Shown in pieces: positions 1 through 12,260 of a stretch of 64,000 nucleotides of DNA. A program made the position numbers and the translations under genes. Every line of letters begins with the position of its first letter. Position 1 is the first letter of the stretch. This DNA is from Bathymodiolus brooksi (Eukaryota > Mollusca > Bivalvia > Mytilida > Modiolidae), in contig OY804579.1 in the NCBI GenBank assembly GCA_963680875.1, positions 57,115,718 through 57,179,717 of the forward strand. The letters run 5' to 3'. The notes beneath the pieces are model-generated. The model was not told the DNA's origin, did not search any database, and saw nothing but the letters and a program-made list of their open reading frames with translations.

Positions 1-1360
1 CACCGATATGGTTTCCATTTTTTATACGGCCACAAAAATTTTGCAGTCTTACTATGTTATGGCACTGTCGTCATCCATCTGTAGACAGAATGGTTTCCAT
101 GCAATAACTTGATATGTAGTTGACGGATTCTTTTGAATTTTGAACACAATGTTCCTTGGCACTGAATAAAGATTGGTGTTCATTATGGGTATTGTAACAC
201 TACCTATTTCCAAACAAGAGACTCTAAGGTGTAAAAATGAATGTTTCTGTTATTTGTATACAAAAAACTTGGTTTTCATTTGCTTTTGATGTTTTTTTTT
301 TTTTAAATTTAACTCCTAAGGAAAATCACTTTCACTCAGAAAGATGCATAGCGTAACTTTGTAACTGTTACCATTTTTGACATACACTGATACAAGAGGG
401 AAGTTTTAAATTTTTATTTTAATGCCGTTTTTTCTTTGAATTGATTTGGTCAAGAGCTTTCAGTAATATTTTGACAGATTTCCTCAATTAAATATGGTGT
501 CAGAGGTAAACTCGACCTAACACAGACAACAACAGCTGAATCCCAAAATTTGAGCTTTCTTATTTTACATCCAATTTAATGCAGTTTTTGGCAAAATGAT
601 CATCCTTTTGGGTTATTGATAGACCTTAAACAATTTTGCTATTTCATTTCAAAAAGGAGTCCAAACTCTGAAATTTTGCATATTTAAAAGGTATATTTAA
701 CACTTGAAATAGTAAAACAAGTCAAATGTCCAAAATATAATGAGGCCAACATACATGTACATTGTACATGTATTTTTATGTCCAGCAGTTTACTGTGTTC
801 AACACATTATTATGTCCAGCAATTTACAGTGTCAAGCAAAATACTGTGTCGACATGCTGAGGTCATATCATGCTTCACTCTGCATAGTCTTTTATTTTGA
901 AATAGCTTGGAGTTGGCACATACATGTACATTTGTACAGTACATGTAGCTCTAGCCTCTGCATATACAATTTGAATGAATACATCCTTGACTTTTTCAAC
1001 GAACATTTAACATTAAATGGTCATCTTCTTTGCTTCTATTGGGACCCCAATTGATTACCTCGCTTCATTAGGTAATTTTACCCAACTTTCTGTTTATGTG
1101 AAGCCATATCTGAAGGTTGTTTATGACTTTAATATGAAGTTGTCTGCTTATGATGTTTGTTATCATTTTCCTTACTGGTTGACATTAAATAGAATTCCAA
1201 AGACCTCTGATTGAATGCCCCCTTGATAGACTTCCTAAAAAAAAAGTTGTTGAAAAGCCAGTATAAATCCCTGGATGTATACATGTATAAATGTATATGC
1301 AAAACCACTCAAATGAAAGATTTGTTTGTCATTGTTAAAATATGTTGTACATGGGTACAA
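1..1360. other. No gene recognised
   Basis: AT-rich intergenic DNA. A segment around 770-850 resembles one at 48470-48570 (tgtccagca words with spaced tactgtgtc), so it is probably an old repeat. No coding signal is seen. Confidence 0.5.
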
Positions 1361-2459
1361 GATTCTGATGTACCACAGGGAACGGTACTAGGCCCTTTGA
1401 TGTTCCTTTTATATATCAACGATATAGGCAATGACATCAGTCATCACATCCAAAATTCGCCTATTTGCAGATGATAGCCTACTATACTTAGCAATATCCA
1501 CCAAAGATGATTGCAAACGGCTACAACAAGATCTTGACAGAATGGTTAATTGGACTAAAACATGGCAGATGATTTTCAACCCTATGAAATGCTATGTTCT
1601 AAAGATTACAAAAAAGAAGAAAACAGTAGACTTCGACTATAACATCAATGAACAAACCTTAGAGACAGTAACATCAAATCCATACCTAGCAGCTGAACTC
1701 ACGAACACCATGTCTTGGGTCAAACAAGTTCAGAAAGTTGTAACGAAAGGAAATAAAGCACTAGGCTTCATACTTAGAAATGTAGGATCATGTCCAGAGG
1801 CGGTAAAGAAACAAGCATACCTTGTGCTTGTCTGACCTCACCTTGAGTATGCCAGCAGCGCTTGGGACCCTCATCTCCAAAAACATATTCAACAGATTGA
1901 GATGGTCCAACGCCGAGCAGCATGCTTCATCAAAATCAACTACTCTAGAGACCCTGGTAGTGACAACATTACTCGAACAACTGGAATTACCACCACTTTC
2001 AACAAGGAGAAAAATAGCCTGTATCACACTTTTACATAAAGCCATCCATGAAAAAGTAGCGATACCAATACCATCCTACATCATTAAACCAACGAGAACT
2101 TTGAGATTCCATCATCCGAAGAGATACATACAAATCAGACCGAAAAAAGATGTTTACAATTACAGTTTCTTCCCACGTACCATCAGGGATTGGAACCAAC
2201 TATCAGATGAACTGTTAGACATAGAGAGCAGTGAGGAATTTAAGAGCAGACTCACTAAACTCTACTACGGTGGCTGAACAACATGAACAAAAGATGATGA
2301 TTTTATCCTGATTTTAATCACTTGTAAATACACACAATTTTGGGACCTTACTGTATATACTAATAATTTTGTCATGTTGGAGGACGTCACAAATACTTGA
2401 GTGATGGGTCAACAACCTTTTTCAAGTCAACAGCATAGATCGATAGATAGATAGATAGA
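1361..2459 (+). pseudogene. 5'-truncated non-LTR retrotransposon (LINE) reverse transcriptase remnant
   Basis: Encodes the RT core motifs VPQGTVLGPLMFLLYINDI and FADDSLLY, then a thumb-like region (KRLQQDLDRMVNWTKTWQM) and the LINE C-terminal tail (LEYASSAWDPH, SFFPRTIRDWNQL). It is broken by a frameshift around 1440-1455, a TGA at 1833-1835 in place of a likely CGA, and another frameshift around 1975-1990. It ends with a (GATA)n tail at about 2443-2459. Jockey/CR1-like by motif; clade not certain. It is a dead copy. Confidence 0.85.
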
Positions 2460-2670
2460 AGATTCAAGTTTGCAGATGCACTTTAGTTTGGTGTACAACA
2501 AATGTGACATTATAAGTAATATTCATTTCCTCTCAGTTTTGACTGACTTTTGAAAGGGTGACACAGAGTATAGAAATGGGATTATTGTTATTTAACAGTG
2601 ACCTATTGAACGGTACACTCATAAATAGGTACTATTCATTAATGGGAAAAACGAATCTGTCCTTTTGGCT

Positions 2671-4744
2671 TTATAGACAGTGATTTTTTATATAGAGGTG
2701 CCCTTTAAGGCAGGTTTGACTGTATTATAGACAGTGATATTTTATATAGAGGTGCCCTTTAAGGCAGGTTTGACTGTATTATAGACAGTGATATTTTATA
2801 TAGAGGTGCCCTTTAAGGCAGGTTTGACTGTATTATAGACTGATATTTTATATAGAGGTGTCCTTTAAGGCAGGTTTGACTGTATTATAGACTGATATTT
2901 TATATAGAGGTGCCCTTTAAGGCAGGTTTGACTGTATTATAGACTGATATTTTATATAGAGGTGCCCTTTAAGGCAGGTTTGACTGTATTATAGACAGTG
3001 ATATTTTATATAGAGGTGCCCTTTAAGGCAGGTTTGACTTTATTATAGACAGTGATATTTTATATAGAGGTGCCCTTTAAGGCAGGTTTGACTTTATTAT
3101 AGACAGTGATATTTTATATAGAGGTGCCCTTTAAGCCAGGTTTGACTTTATTATAGACAGTGATATTTTATATAGAGGTGCCCTTTAAGGCAGGTTTGAC
3201 TATTATAGACTGATATTTTATATAGAGGTGCCCTTTAAGGCAGGTTTGAATGTATTATAGACTGATATTTTATAAAGAGATGCCCTTTAAGGCAGGTTTG
3301 ACTGTATTATAGACAGTGATATTTTATATAGAGGTGCCCTTTAAGGCAGGTTTGACTTTATTATAGACTGATATTTTATATAGAGGTGCCCTTTAAGGCA
3401 GGTTTGACTGTATTATAGACTGATATTTTATATAGAGGTGCCCTTTAAGGCAGGTTTGACTGTATTATAGACAGTGATATTTTATATAGAGGTGCCCTTT
3501 AAGGCAGGTTTGACTGTATTATAGACTGATATTTTATATAGAGGTGCCCTTTAAAGCAGGTTTGACTGTATTATAGACAGTGATATTTTATATAGAGGTG
3601 CCCTTTAAGGCAGGTTTGACTTTATTATAGACAGTGATATTTTATATAGAGGTGCCCTTTAAGGCAGGTTTGACTTTATTATAGACAGTGATATTTTATA
3701 TAGAGGTGCCCTTTAAGGCAGGTTTGACTTTATTATAGACAGTGATATTTTATATAGAGGTGCCCTTTAAGGCAGGTTTGACTTTATTATAGACAGTGAT
3801 ATTTTATATAGAGGTGCCCTTTAAGGCAGGTTTGACTTTATTATAGACAGTGATATTTTATAAAGAGGTGCCCTTTAATGCAGGTTTGACTGTATTATAA
3901 ACTGATATTTTATATAGAGGTGCCCTTTAAGGCAGGTTTGACTGTATTATAGACTGATATTTTATATAGAGGTGTCCTTTAAGGCAGGTTTGACTGTATT
4001 ATAGACAGTGATATTTTATATAGAGGTGCCCTTTAAGGCAGGTTTGACTTTATTATAGACAGTGATATTTTATATAGAGGTGCCCTTTAAGGCAGGTTTG
4101 ACTTTATTATAGACTGATATTTTATATAGAGGTGCCCTTTAAGGCAGGTTTGACTTTATTATAGACAGTGATATTTTATATAGAGGTGCCCTTTAAGGCA
4201 GGTTTGACTTTATTATAGACAGTGATATTTTATATAGAGGTGCCCTTTAAGGCAGGTTTGACTGTATTATTGACTGATATTTTATATAGAGGTGCCCTTT
4301 AAGGCAGGTTTGACTGTATTATAGACTGATATTTTATATAGAGGTGCCCTTTAAGGCAGGTTTGACTGTATTATAGACAGTGATATTTTATATAGAGGTG
4401 CCCTTTAAGGCAGGTTTGACTGTATTATAGACTGATATTTTATATAGAGGTGCCCTTTAAGGCAGGTTTGACTTTATTATAGACAGTGATATTTTATATA
4501 GAGGTGCCCTTTAAGGCAGGTTTGACTTTATTATAGACTGATATTTTATATAGAGGTGCCCTTTAAGGCAGGTTTGACTTTATTATAGACAGTGATATTT
4601 TATATAGAGGTGCCCTTTAAGGCAGGTTTGACTGTATTATAGAGAGTGATATTTTATATAGAGGTGCCCTTTAAGGCAGGTTTGACTGTATTATAGAGAG
4701 TGATATTTTATATAGAGGTGCCCTTTAAGGCAGGTTTGACTGTA
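2671..4744 (+). repeat. Satellite of 54/52-bp monomers, about 39 copies
   Basis: Head-to-tail units with core gaggtgccctttaaggcagg and tttgactgtattatagac. Two length classes alternate: one with agacagtgat (54 bp) and one with agactgat (52 bp). Copies differ by only a few bases. The monomer end caggtttgactgta equals the terminus of the pogo-type MITEs elsewhere in the window. Confidence 0.97.
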
Positions 4745-4865
4745 TATGCTATTGTTGCAAATACATCTTTTACCTTCAGGTTTAGAATTAGGAACTAGCT
4801 TCTTAGGGTTGCTTTTTGTTCATTTATACTCTTTGTCATGAACAAATTTTCCAACTATGATTAAG

Positions 4866-5130
4866 GGCCCAGATGGCTCAATGAGTTAGGTAGTTGGATT
4901 ACCTAACAACTCATACAAGCCTATCACCAATACGGCGTGGGTTCGCACCTGGCTTTGTAAATTACAAAAAAGGGTGCACTCGACTCACAGCCACAAGTGA
5001 TAAAGTTTACCAGTTGCTTGTCCATGGTTGGTGGTTCTCTCTGAAAACTCTTGCTTCTTCCACCACTAAAACTGGTTGCCATGATATAGCTGAAATATTG
5101 CTGAAAATGGTGTTAACCACAATAAATCAA
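4866..5130 (+). mobile_element. SINE type B (head ggctcaatgagttagg)
   Basis: The tRNA-like head has a B-box-like gtgggttcgcacc. The 3' tail is gccatgatatagctgaaat plus attgctgaaaatggtgtt. Flanks carry an imperfect ~12-bp target duplication (ccaactatgatt before, cccactatgatt after). Confidence 0.85.
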
Positions 5131-7048
5131 ATCAAATTAACCCACTATGATTCTTTTTTTTTTTAATGTGCATTCGCTTAACTTTTGCAGTGCATATTCA
5201 ATACAGTATTCCATCTCAAGATAAATGGTCCATGTTTTATATTCTCCCTTGACCATTTGAATGAATACATCCTTTACTCCTTTACATGTACTTTGTCTAC
5301 AGAGATTTAACATTATGTCTGTAGAGGCAATTAGAATTCAGGGATTTGTCTACAGAGATTTAACATTATGTCTAAGCATTATTAGAATTCAGAATAAACC
5401 CTATAACTAGTTTCCATTGTCATGTAATTGTGATCCTTTGTCTCAGAATGATCCAAATGATGTCACAATGGATTGTCATCAGGATACATACATGTACATG
5501 TAAATGGTGTACAAATGACAATTATTTGTAATGATAGGAGATCCAGTAAAGTAAGAGTGTGAAGCATGTATCGGTGCAGTTACATATTCAAAAATGGAAA
5601 AGATATTGTCTTTACACTTTAGATATGTAGTGTTTCACGTATACCTGTATATGCAGTCCACCTTTTTACATCTTAATTTTATGGTTTTCATATACATGTA
5701 TCAAGCTTTTGAAAATTGTCAATTCAGCCCATTTACAGAACTACATAAACAGTTCCTTAATCATGTAATTATTATTAAAATAATGTTCTCCTTCCTCAGG
5801 CATACACATGTTTTTGTAGATGACCTTAGTTGACTTTGGCTATTCTGTTTAGGTCCTTTGGTTTTTTGCTTCCAAAGACTTTTAAATGATTTAAAAAGTT
5901 TTTCAAACTACAATGTATGTCATCATTTGTCAGGCTTTCTATGTCCACTTGTATCCACAAAACCCTGATAAGCTTTGGTGAGAAATCCAAGGACCACTGG
6001 AATGATATCTATAAACATACAGGAGAATGTGTATATAATGGGTAATTGGTACATTGTACATGTATTTGTAGAAGACTATCTAGAGTTTTTATCCATGATT
6101 CAAGGACATTGACATTAATGTTTTTTAACATTTTGTGTTAAGTTCATTTTTACATTTAACATTACCACAATATAATACATTCTAATTAATTGTTTGTTGT
6201 GTCTGTTTTATTTGTTTTTTGTTTTGGTTATTTATACACTAATAACTAACATTAACAACATCAAATTCAGGGTCATGTCAGGTAATGTTTCCTTCATTTT
6301 TGATCATTCAATCATACGCAATACAGTTAAATAAATTGACAAATCAGACAGCATCTCTCATTGTCTGCTTGGTTTTAATATTTGTAGATTTTGTAGGCTC
6401 ATCGCTGATTTGTTGATGGAATGTAAGAACTGATGTGACCCCCGTATATACAATGTAGGATGTCTTTAGATGCTGGTGTATCATTAAAAGAAATCTAAAA
6501 GAGATACAAAAAAACATAATTTCAATAAGATAGCAATATATTATGTCAACATATCATAAAGGAATGATGTATTGGTATGTTATTGTATTGTAGTGAACAC
6601 TTCTCATATTAATAGTAACATTCCTGATGATTTTTTTTCAGTGTTTTTATGTCTTGAAAATGTTACACGTGTAGCAGTAACTAGCTACCAGTAACTCGTA
6701 TTAAATATTAAGGTCCACCTATATATAATATAAACTACCATACATTGTACTGATTATAGAACAAGTATTTATGGTATAGTGTGTATATCTAGTGGGACAG
6801 ATATATTGTATGGTTGTCACCTGCTTAGATGTTTGTATAATATACTTTATTTCCTGTGACTGTATAATAAATTCTTCATTATCCTATACAATATATTAAA
6901 AATTACTGAGTTAGATTGCTGTCAAATTATAATATTAAGTATATATGTACCATCTACACACGCTTAGACACATGTCTTATGTCTATCCCTGGATTTTCCT
7001 TACGAGACAAGGTAACACTTCGACTATTGAAGCTCCATTTTTTATGGA
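5131..7048. other. No gene recognised; short tandem duplication at 5301-5390
   Basis: Contains a two-copy repeat around ctacagagatttaacattat. The remainder is AT-rich sequence without visible coding potential. Confidence 0.5.
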
Positions 7049-7200
7049 GCGGATGTGTTCGAGTGGTCTAGGGCACTGGACATAAAGGCTAAGCGATTGG
7101 TGCTGCAGTGTATCAATGATGTGAGTTCAAATCCCGTCGATGGTAGAACAAAAATTTGACAGCTCAAAAATCTAATTCTAACACTGTTTGGTTTAATTTT
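7049..7200 (+). repeat. tRNA-like SINE head, type D
   Basis: Begins gcggatgtgttcgagtgg and holds a B-box-like gtgagttcaaatcccg, in tRNA-like spacing. No shared SINE tail follows, so this is a head fragment or a separate family. Confidence 0.55.
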
Positions 7201-7240
7201 CAGACATATATAAATATACATGTATATATATATAGGATCC

Positions 7241-7490
7241 GTTGTGGCCGTGATCGTATGATAGTTGGATTTACAACTACCTATGCAATCAGTGCCTATC
7301 ACCACTGATGTTGTGAGTTTGAATCTCTATGAAGGCGAGGTGTACAACATTATGTGATAAAGTTTGTCAGTGACTTGCCACATGTCGGTGGTTTTCTCCG
7401 GGTACTCCAGTTTCCTCCACCAATAAAACTGACCACCACTATATAACTGAAATATTGTTGAAAGTGGTGTTAAATGCCATCAAACAAACA
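7241..7490 (+). mobile_element. SINE type A (head gatcgtatggtagttgg)
   Basis: Full-length copy: head with ggatttacaactacctatgc and a B-box-like gtgagtttgaatc, body ending in ctgaaatattgttgaaagtg plus gtgttaaa. Confidence 0.9.
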
Positions 7491-7719
7491 AAACAAATGT
7501 ATATATACATGATGCAAATGTATGTATACCATTTACATCCCTTATCTATATTATTATGTGACTTTGCTAAACATTTATGGTCTAGTGATTTGGTTTATTT
7601 AATATATTGAAATTGTAAAAAAAATTCTAAAAAATCTGTTTGATAACTACTCATCTTAGATCATTATTTGTGTGTATGTGTCTACATCTCATAGTGATTA
7701 TGAAAAACAAAGTTTAAAC

Positions 7720-7905
7720 AGTGATAGTCAACAATTCCACCAATATCAACAAAACCAACAACCACCTCTTGCCTCATATCATTGAACATAAAACAAAAGA
7801 CCATGACAACGTTGTGAAATGTGGCAGGGTAAAAATGGTTGATGGGAACTCAACCCTCTTCCTCTTGATCATGGCATCTCCAATGGCAATACAGATATAA
7901 CAAAT
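7720..7905 (+). repeat. Interspersed repeat, copy 1
   Basis: Shares spaced words (gtcaacaa, gtggcagggt, gggaactcaaccctc, ggcatctccaatggcaatac) with 51030-51240 and 60655-60800. Function unknown. Confidence 0.6.
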
Positions 7906-8040
7906 GACTGATTGCATTATTTTAGTTTTTAATTGCTAAAACAATAATGAAAGTTTGTGTACTATTTATCACATTTCCTTACTCTTATAAGTTTTATATT
8001 TGCCTAATAACTACCATATAACTTTCATGGACTGTACCTT

Positions 8041-8235
8041 GATCATTTTCGTACTATAGTTGGATTTACATCTACTTATGCAATCCATAGCATTTGTCAT
8101 CATTTAAAGTTGTGAGTTTGATTTCTGAACTTTGGTGAGATGTACTCAATACAACTTCATGAGATAAAGTTTGTCAGTTGCAGTAGTTCAGTAGTTTTTG
8201 TTTTACATGTACTCTGTTTTCCTGTACCAATATTC
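8041..8235 (+). mobile_element. Degraded SINE type A
   Basis: Recognisable gtactatagttggatttaca and gataaagtttgtcagttgc, with many substitutions and a truncated tail. Confidence 0.65.
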
Positions 8236-8499
8236 TATTCAGTTACCCATCACCTTACCATATATATACAAGTTGTAATTTTAAAAAAGGTAGATTTGAA
8301 ATGTACCAGTTATTAATATTGGACTGTAAAAAGTTCTGAACTAATTTAAACTTGAAAGGTAACGAGGAAAATCCAAAATAAATACCAAAAGCACAGGAAT
8401 TGACATCCAGTTTTGATAATAAGGTCTTGGTGAGGGGGTTATGGTGTTTAATGCCACTTTCAACAATATTTCAGTTATATCGTGGCTATCAGTTTTATT

Positions 8500-9970
8500 A
8501 GCTCACCTGGCCATAGGCCATGTGAGCTTTTGTCATGGCTAGGCGTCCGTCGTTCGTCCGTTAGCTTTTCACATTTAAATCTTCTTCTCTGAAACCACAG
8601 AACAGATTGGAACCAAACTTGTCAGAAATGTTCATTGGATGGTCATCTACCAGATTTGTGTTTTTGGTGCTGATTTGAAATTCAACATGGCTGCCAGGGT
8701 CCATAATGTGTTCTCATTGGCTGAAATTTTAAAAATCTTCTTGTCAGAAACCACCAAGCCAATTGAATTGTTACTTTGCAGGAATGATCATTGGGTGATC
8801 GTGTACTAAACTTGTGAATCGTTTGCCGATCGGAAATTCAAGATGGCCACCATGACTCAACTTAGTTTAACATTGGGCCCTATGGGAATTTCGCATTTTC
8901 ATCTTTTTTCTGAAACCACAAAACAGATTTGAACCAAACTTGGCAGAAATGCTCATTGGATGGTCATATACAAGATTTTTGTTTTTGGCACTGATCGGAA
9001 ATCCAACATGGCAGCCAGGGCCCATAATGTGTTCTGATTGGTCGAAATTTAAAAAATCTTCTTGTTAGAAACCACTAAGCCAATTGAATTGTGACTTTGC
9101 AGGAATGATCATTGGGTGATCCTGTACTAAACTTGTGAATCGTTTGCTGATCGGAAATTCAAGATGGCCACCATGACTTGACTTAGTTTTAACATAGGAC
9201 CCTATGGAAAAAATGTTTAAAAGTCTTCTCCTCTGAAACCAGTAAGTCAATTTAAAGCAAACATGGCATGAATGGTCCTTTGGTGGTCAACTTTCAAAAT
9301 TTTGTCCTGTGACTCCGACCTCCATCCAAGATGACTGCCATCAGAGGACATAGTTTTAACGTAGGACCCTATGGGAAAAATGTTTTAGAATTTTTTCCTC
9401 TGAAACCAGTAAGCCAATTTAAAGCAAACATGGCATGGATGGTCCTTAAGTGGTCAATTTTCAAAATTGTGTCCGGTGATCCTGACCTCCATCCAAGATG
9501 GCCACCTTCAGCGGACATAGTTTTAACATATGGCCCTATGGGAAAAAATGTTTTAATATCTTCTCCTCTGAAACCAGTAAGCCAATATAGCAAACATGTC
9601 ACCGATGGTCCCTAGGTGGTCAACTTCCAAAATTGTGTTCAGTGACCCCGATCTCGGTTCAAAATGGCCACCATCAGCGGACATAGTTTTAACATAGGAC
9701 CCTATGAGAAAATTGTTTAAAAGTCTTCTCCTCTGAAACCAGCCAGCCAATTTAAAGCAAACATGGCATGGATGGTCCTTGGGTAGTATTCTTTCAAAAT
9801 TGTGTCCGGTGACCACGACCTCCATCCAAGATGGCTGCCATGATCAGACATAGTTTTAGCATAGAATCCTATGGGATTTGAATAGTAACTTAGATGTATT
9901 CGGCATGCAAACATTCTTAAGAGGACTTATTTATGTCAGGTGAGCGATACAGGCTCACCTGAGCCTCTAG
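8500..9970 (+). mobile_element. Helitron-like tandem-unit element (HL1), copy a
   Basis: Opens with a 13-bp-arm hairpin (agctcacctggcc, loop ata, ggccatgtgagct), then cgtccgtcgttcgtccg, then degenerate ~185-bp units (cctctgaaaccagtaagcca, ggaccctatgggaaaa). Ends with hairpin aggctca-cc-tgagcct followed at once by ctag. The insertion into a SINE left no duplication longer than TT. Confidence 0.8.
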
Positions 9971-10098
9971 TTGATGGATGAAACAGGAGTATCCGTAGAA
10001 AACCACCACTTTATCACATAATGATGTATCGAGTACACCCCGCCATCAGCGGGATTCGAACTCACAACTTTAGAGCTGATAGACACTGATTGCATAGG

Positions 10099-10333
10099 AA
10101 GGGCCTGGGTGGCTCAATGAGTTAGGTAGTTGGATTACCTAACAACTCATACCAATATGCCGTGGGTTCGCACCCGGCTTTGTAAATTACAAAAAAGGTT
10201 GCACTCGACTGACAGCCGCATGTGATAAAGTTTACCAGTTGCTTGCCCATGGGCGATGGTTCTCTCCGGGTACTCCGGCTTCTTCCACCACTAAAACTGG
10301 TCGCCATGATATAGGTGAAATATCAAATCAAAT
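10099..10333 (+). mobile_element. SINE type B with perfect 13-bp target duplication
   Basis: Flanked by ctgattgcatagg at 10086-10098 and 10334-10346. Inserted into the type A SINE. Its 3' end is caaatcaaat. Confidence 0.92.
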
Positions 10334-10990
10334 CTGATTGCATAGGTACATTGTAGCTGTAACTCCAACTGCCATACAATCACGACCATGACTGCCCCAT
10401 GGTCTTTTTGTACCAATACAGAAGTAATCTATCACAAAGATATGAATTATAACAGAAGAAGTTTATTTTGAAGATATTACATATATTTTTGTATTTTGTT
10501 GGATAAAGCATCACAAAATAAGATTCTTTTATAATATATACATGTATTTTATGAAAAAATGATCTTCAAACTTTAAAACAGAAATGTAAACAAAAATGGA
10601 TTTTCTCATTCTTTACTGATAAATAAACTTTACTTTGCATTTTTTTATGGAATTTATTGCTGCAAAACGTATCTATAAACTCTCTTTTTTGTCCTTTTTC
10701 CAACAATTATTCATAATAAAAATAAATTTTTCATCAACGTATACAATGTATAAAAGACAGATTAAATATATCATGTGTACATAATTTATCATGTGTATAT
10801 ACATGTATATAACAGTATGTATTTCCTTTTCATACCTATTATTGTGTGAAACAAGGAAAAGTAATTTTATACATAATTACCGGTATTATGTTTGAGTCAA
10901 AACAATTGTCTTTAATTAGTCATTATTTAATTTAAGTTACATTTTCTTCATTTAAAGAAATTTGTATTCTACATACAAAAAATGTATATA

Positions 10991-11207
10991 CAGTCAAACC
11001 TGTCTTATGTGACCTTCCAAGGGAACAGTGAAATATGGTCATATAAGGCAGGTGGTCACTTAAAACAGGTTTAATAGATATGAAATGCACTGTGAAGGGA
11101 AATAAAAATTAAGGTCACATAATACAAGTTATTGCTTAATAGAGGTGGCCATTAAAGCAGGTTTGACTGTAACTTAATAGAGGTGGTCACTAAAGTAGGT
11201 TTGACTG
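10991..11207. mobile_element. Pogo-type MITE (TIR CAGTCAAACCTG, TA flanks)
   Basis: Starts ta|cagtcaaacctgtctta and has two successive right ends (at 11169 and 11207, both gtttgactg|ta), suggesting a partial tail duplication. The interior reads as converging/diverging copies of gaggtggtcac-type words. Confidence 0.8.
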
Positions 11208-11409
11208 TATATGTACGTGAATTTCTTAAGTAAAGTGCATGTGCAGGACAGTTCTTTAATCATGTTAATTAAATGTACTTTTGTACTTGTTAGAGCATCT
11301 TGTTAAATGTCTTGTGATGTATAACATGTGAAAAGTGATATATGTATCTGTTTACAACTATCTAACTACAGTCAAACCTGACTTAAAGGGCACATTTCCA
11401 TTATATAAC

Positions 11410-12260
11410 CATGGCCGTAGTGCAATGGAGGCAAATGAGGCAAATGCCTCACTTTTGAAACGGCAAGTATAACCTTTGAAAACAAATCAAATCTTTTTTT
11501 TCTTCAAAATTTGTCTAATTTCACCCATAAATCCATTGTTATAATATCACGGATTATAAATTCATTGGACGTAATATTCGATTAACAGTTGTTAGACAGT
11601 GACAGTATTATTCGGCAGCTGTATGTCATAAATTCAGATGAGAATATCCGAAGTTGCTCCCACGAAAAAACATTGCAGAAGACGTTGGAAAGTCATCATG
11701 TCACTTCACAATTGGTTGAAGACAGCGTCTTTAAAATGAAAATTAGATGAAGGTAACTTTCAAAGCATCAATGTGGATTTGCCTATTCCGATATCTGTCG
11801 CTTTGTTATCATAACAAAGTGACAGATATCGGATTAATAGAAATTACATTGAAACATATTTATTCACTGAATGATGTGTGATAGTCGATATTTTAACCCT
11901 GTTTAATATTTGAATTGAAATTTTATTATGATCCCATGCTTTAGACCAGATATTCAATTGTCACACATGGGATTGAATAGTAATCAATACATTATACACA
12001 TGGCATAACAGCAAAAACAATAAACAGAAAACAAATATAACGGAGTAATCCATTTATTTTAGAAGTCTTGAGATTTTGTGAATGCAGTAAACAGTTATAT
12101 TTCTGACTTTTAAAAGGCATTTTCAATTTAGAATTTAGTCTGAAAATTACAAAAAGGTGTCGGCTTCCGGGGCTTCCCCCCTGACCCCCTTTACCTAATG
12201 GGGGCTCTGCCCCCAAACCCCCCTTTGCCTCACTTTATTCAGACCCGACCTACGGCCGTG
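11410..12260. mobile_element. Non-autonomous DNA transposon, 5-bp target duplication
   Basis: Ends catggccgtag / ctacggccgtg are inverted with one mismatch. The flanking duplication is ataac (11405-11409, 12261-12265). The interior has subterminal gaggcaaatgaggcaaatgc, and tttgcctcactttattc near the other end. An internal hairpin lies at 11787-11833. No intact transposase. Superfamily unclear. Confidence 0.65.
11787..11833. repeat. Short palindrome, 23-bp arms
   Basis: Arms tccgatatctgtcgctttg+ttat and their complement are separated by one base, with one mismatch. It lies inside the element at 11410-12260. Confidence 0.85.

Larger units (their letters stand above)
8438..10397 (-). mobile_element. 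SINE type A split by two later insertions
   Basis: The minus-strand SINE is in three pieces: 8438-8499, 9971-10098 and 10347-10397. The first gap is filled by a Helitron-like element and the second by a type B SINE with a 13-bp target duplication. Together they read as a full SINE in reverse complement. Confidence 0.88.

Noticed and set aside
4740..4866. Promoter or gene start after the satellite
   Set aside because: Nothing beyond AT-rich sequence and the target duplication of the SINE is visible.
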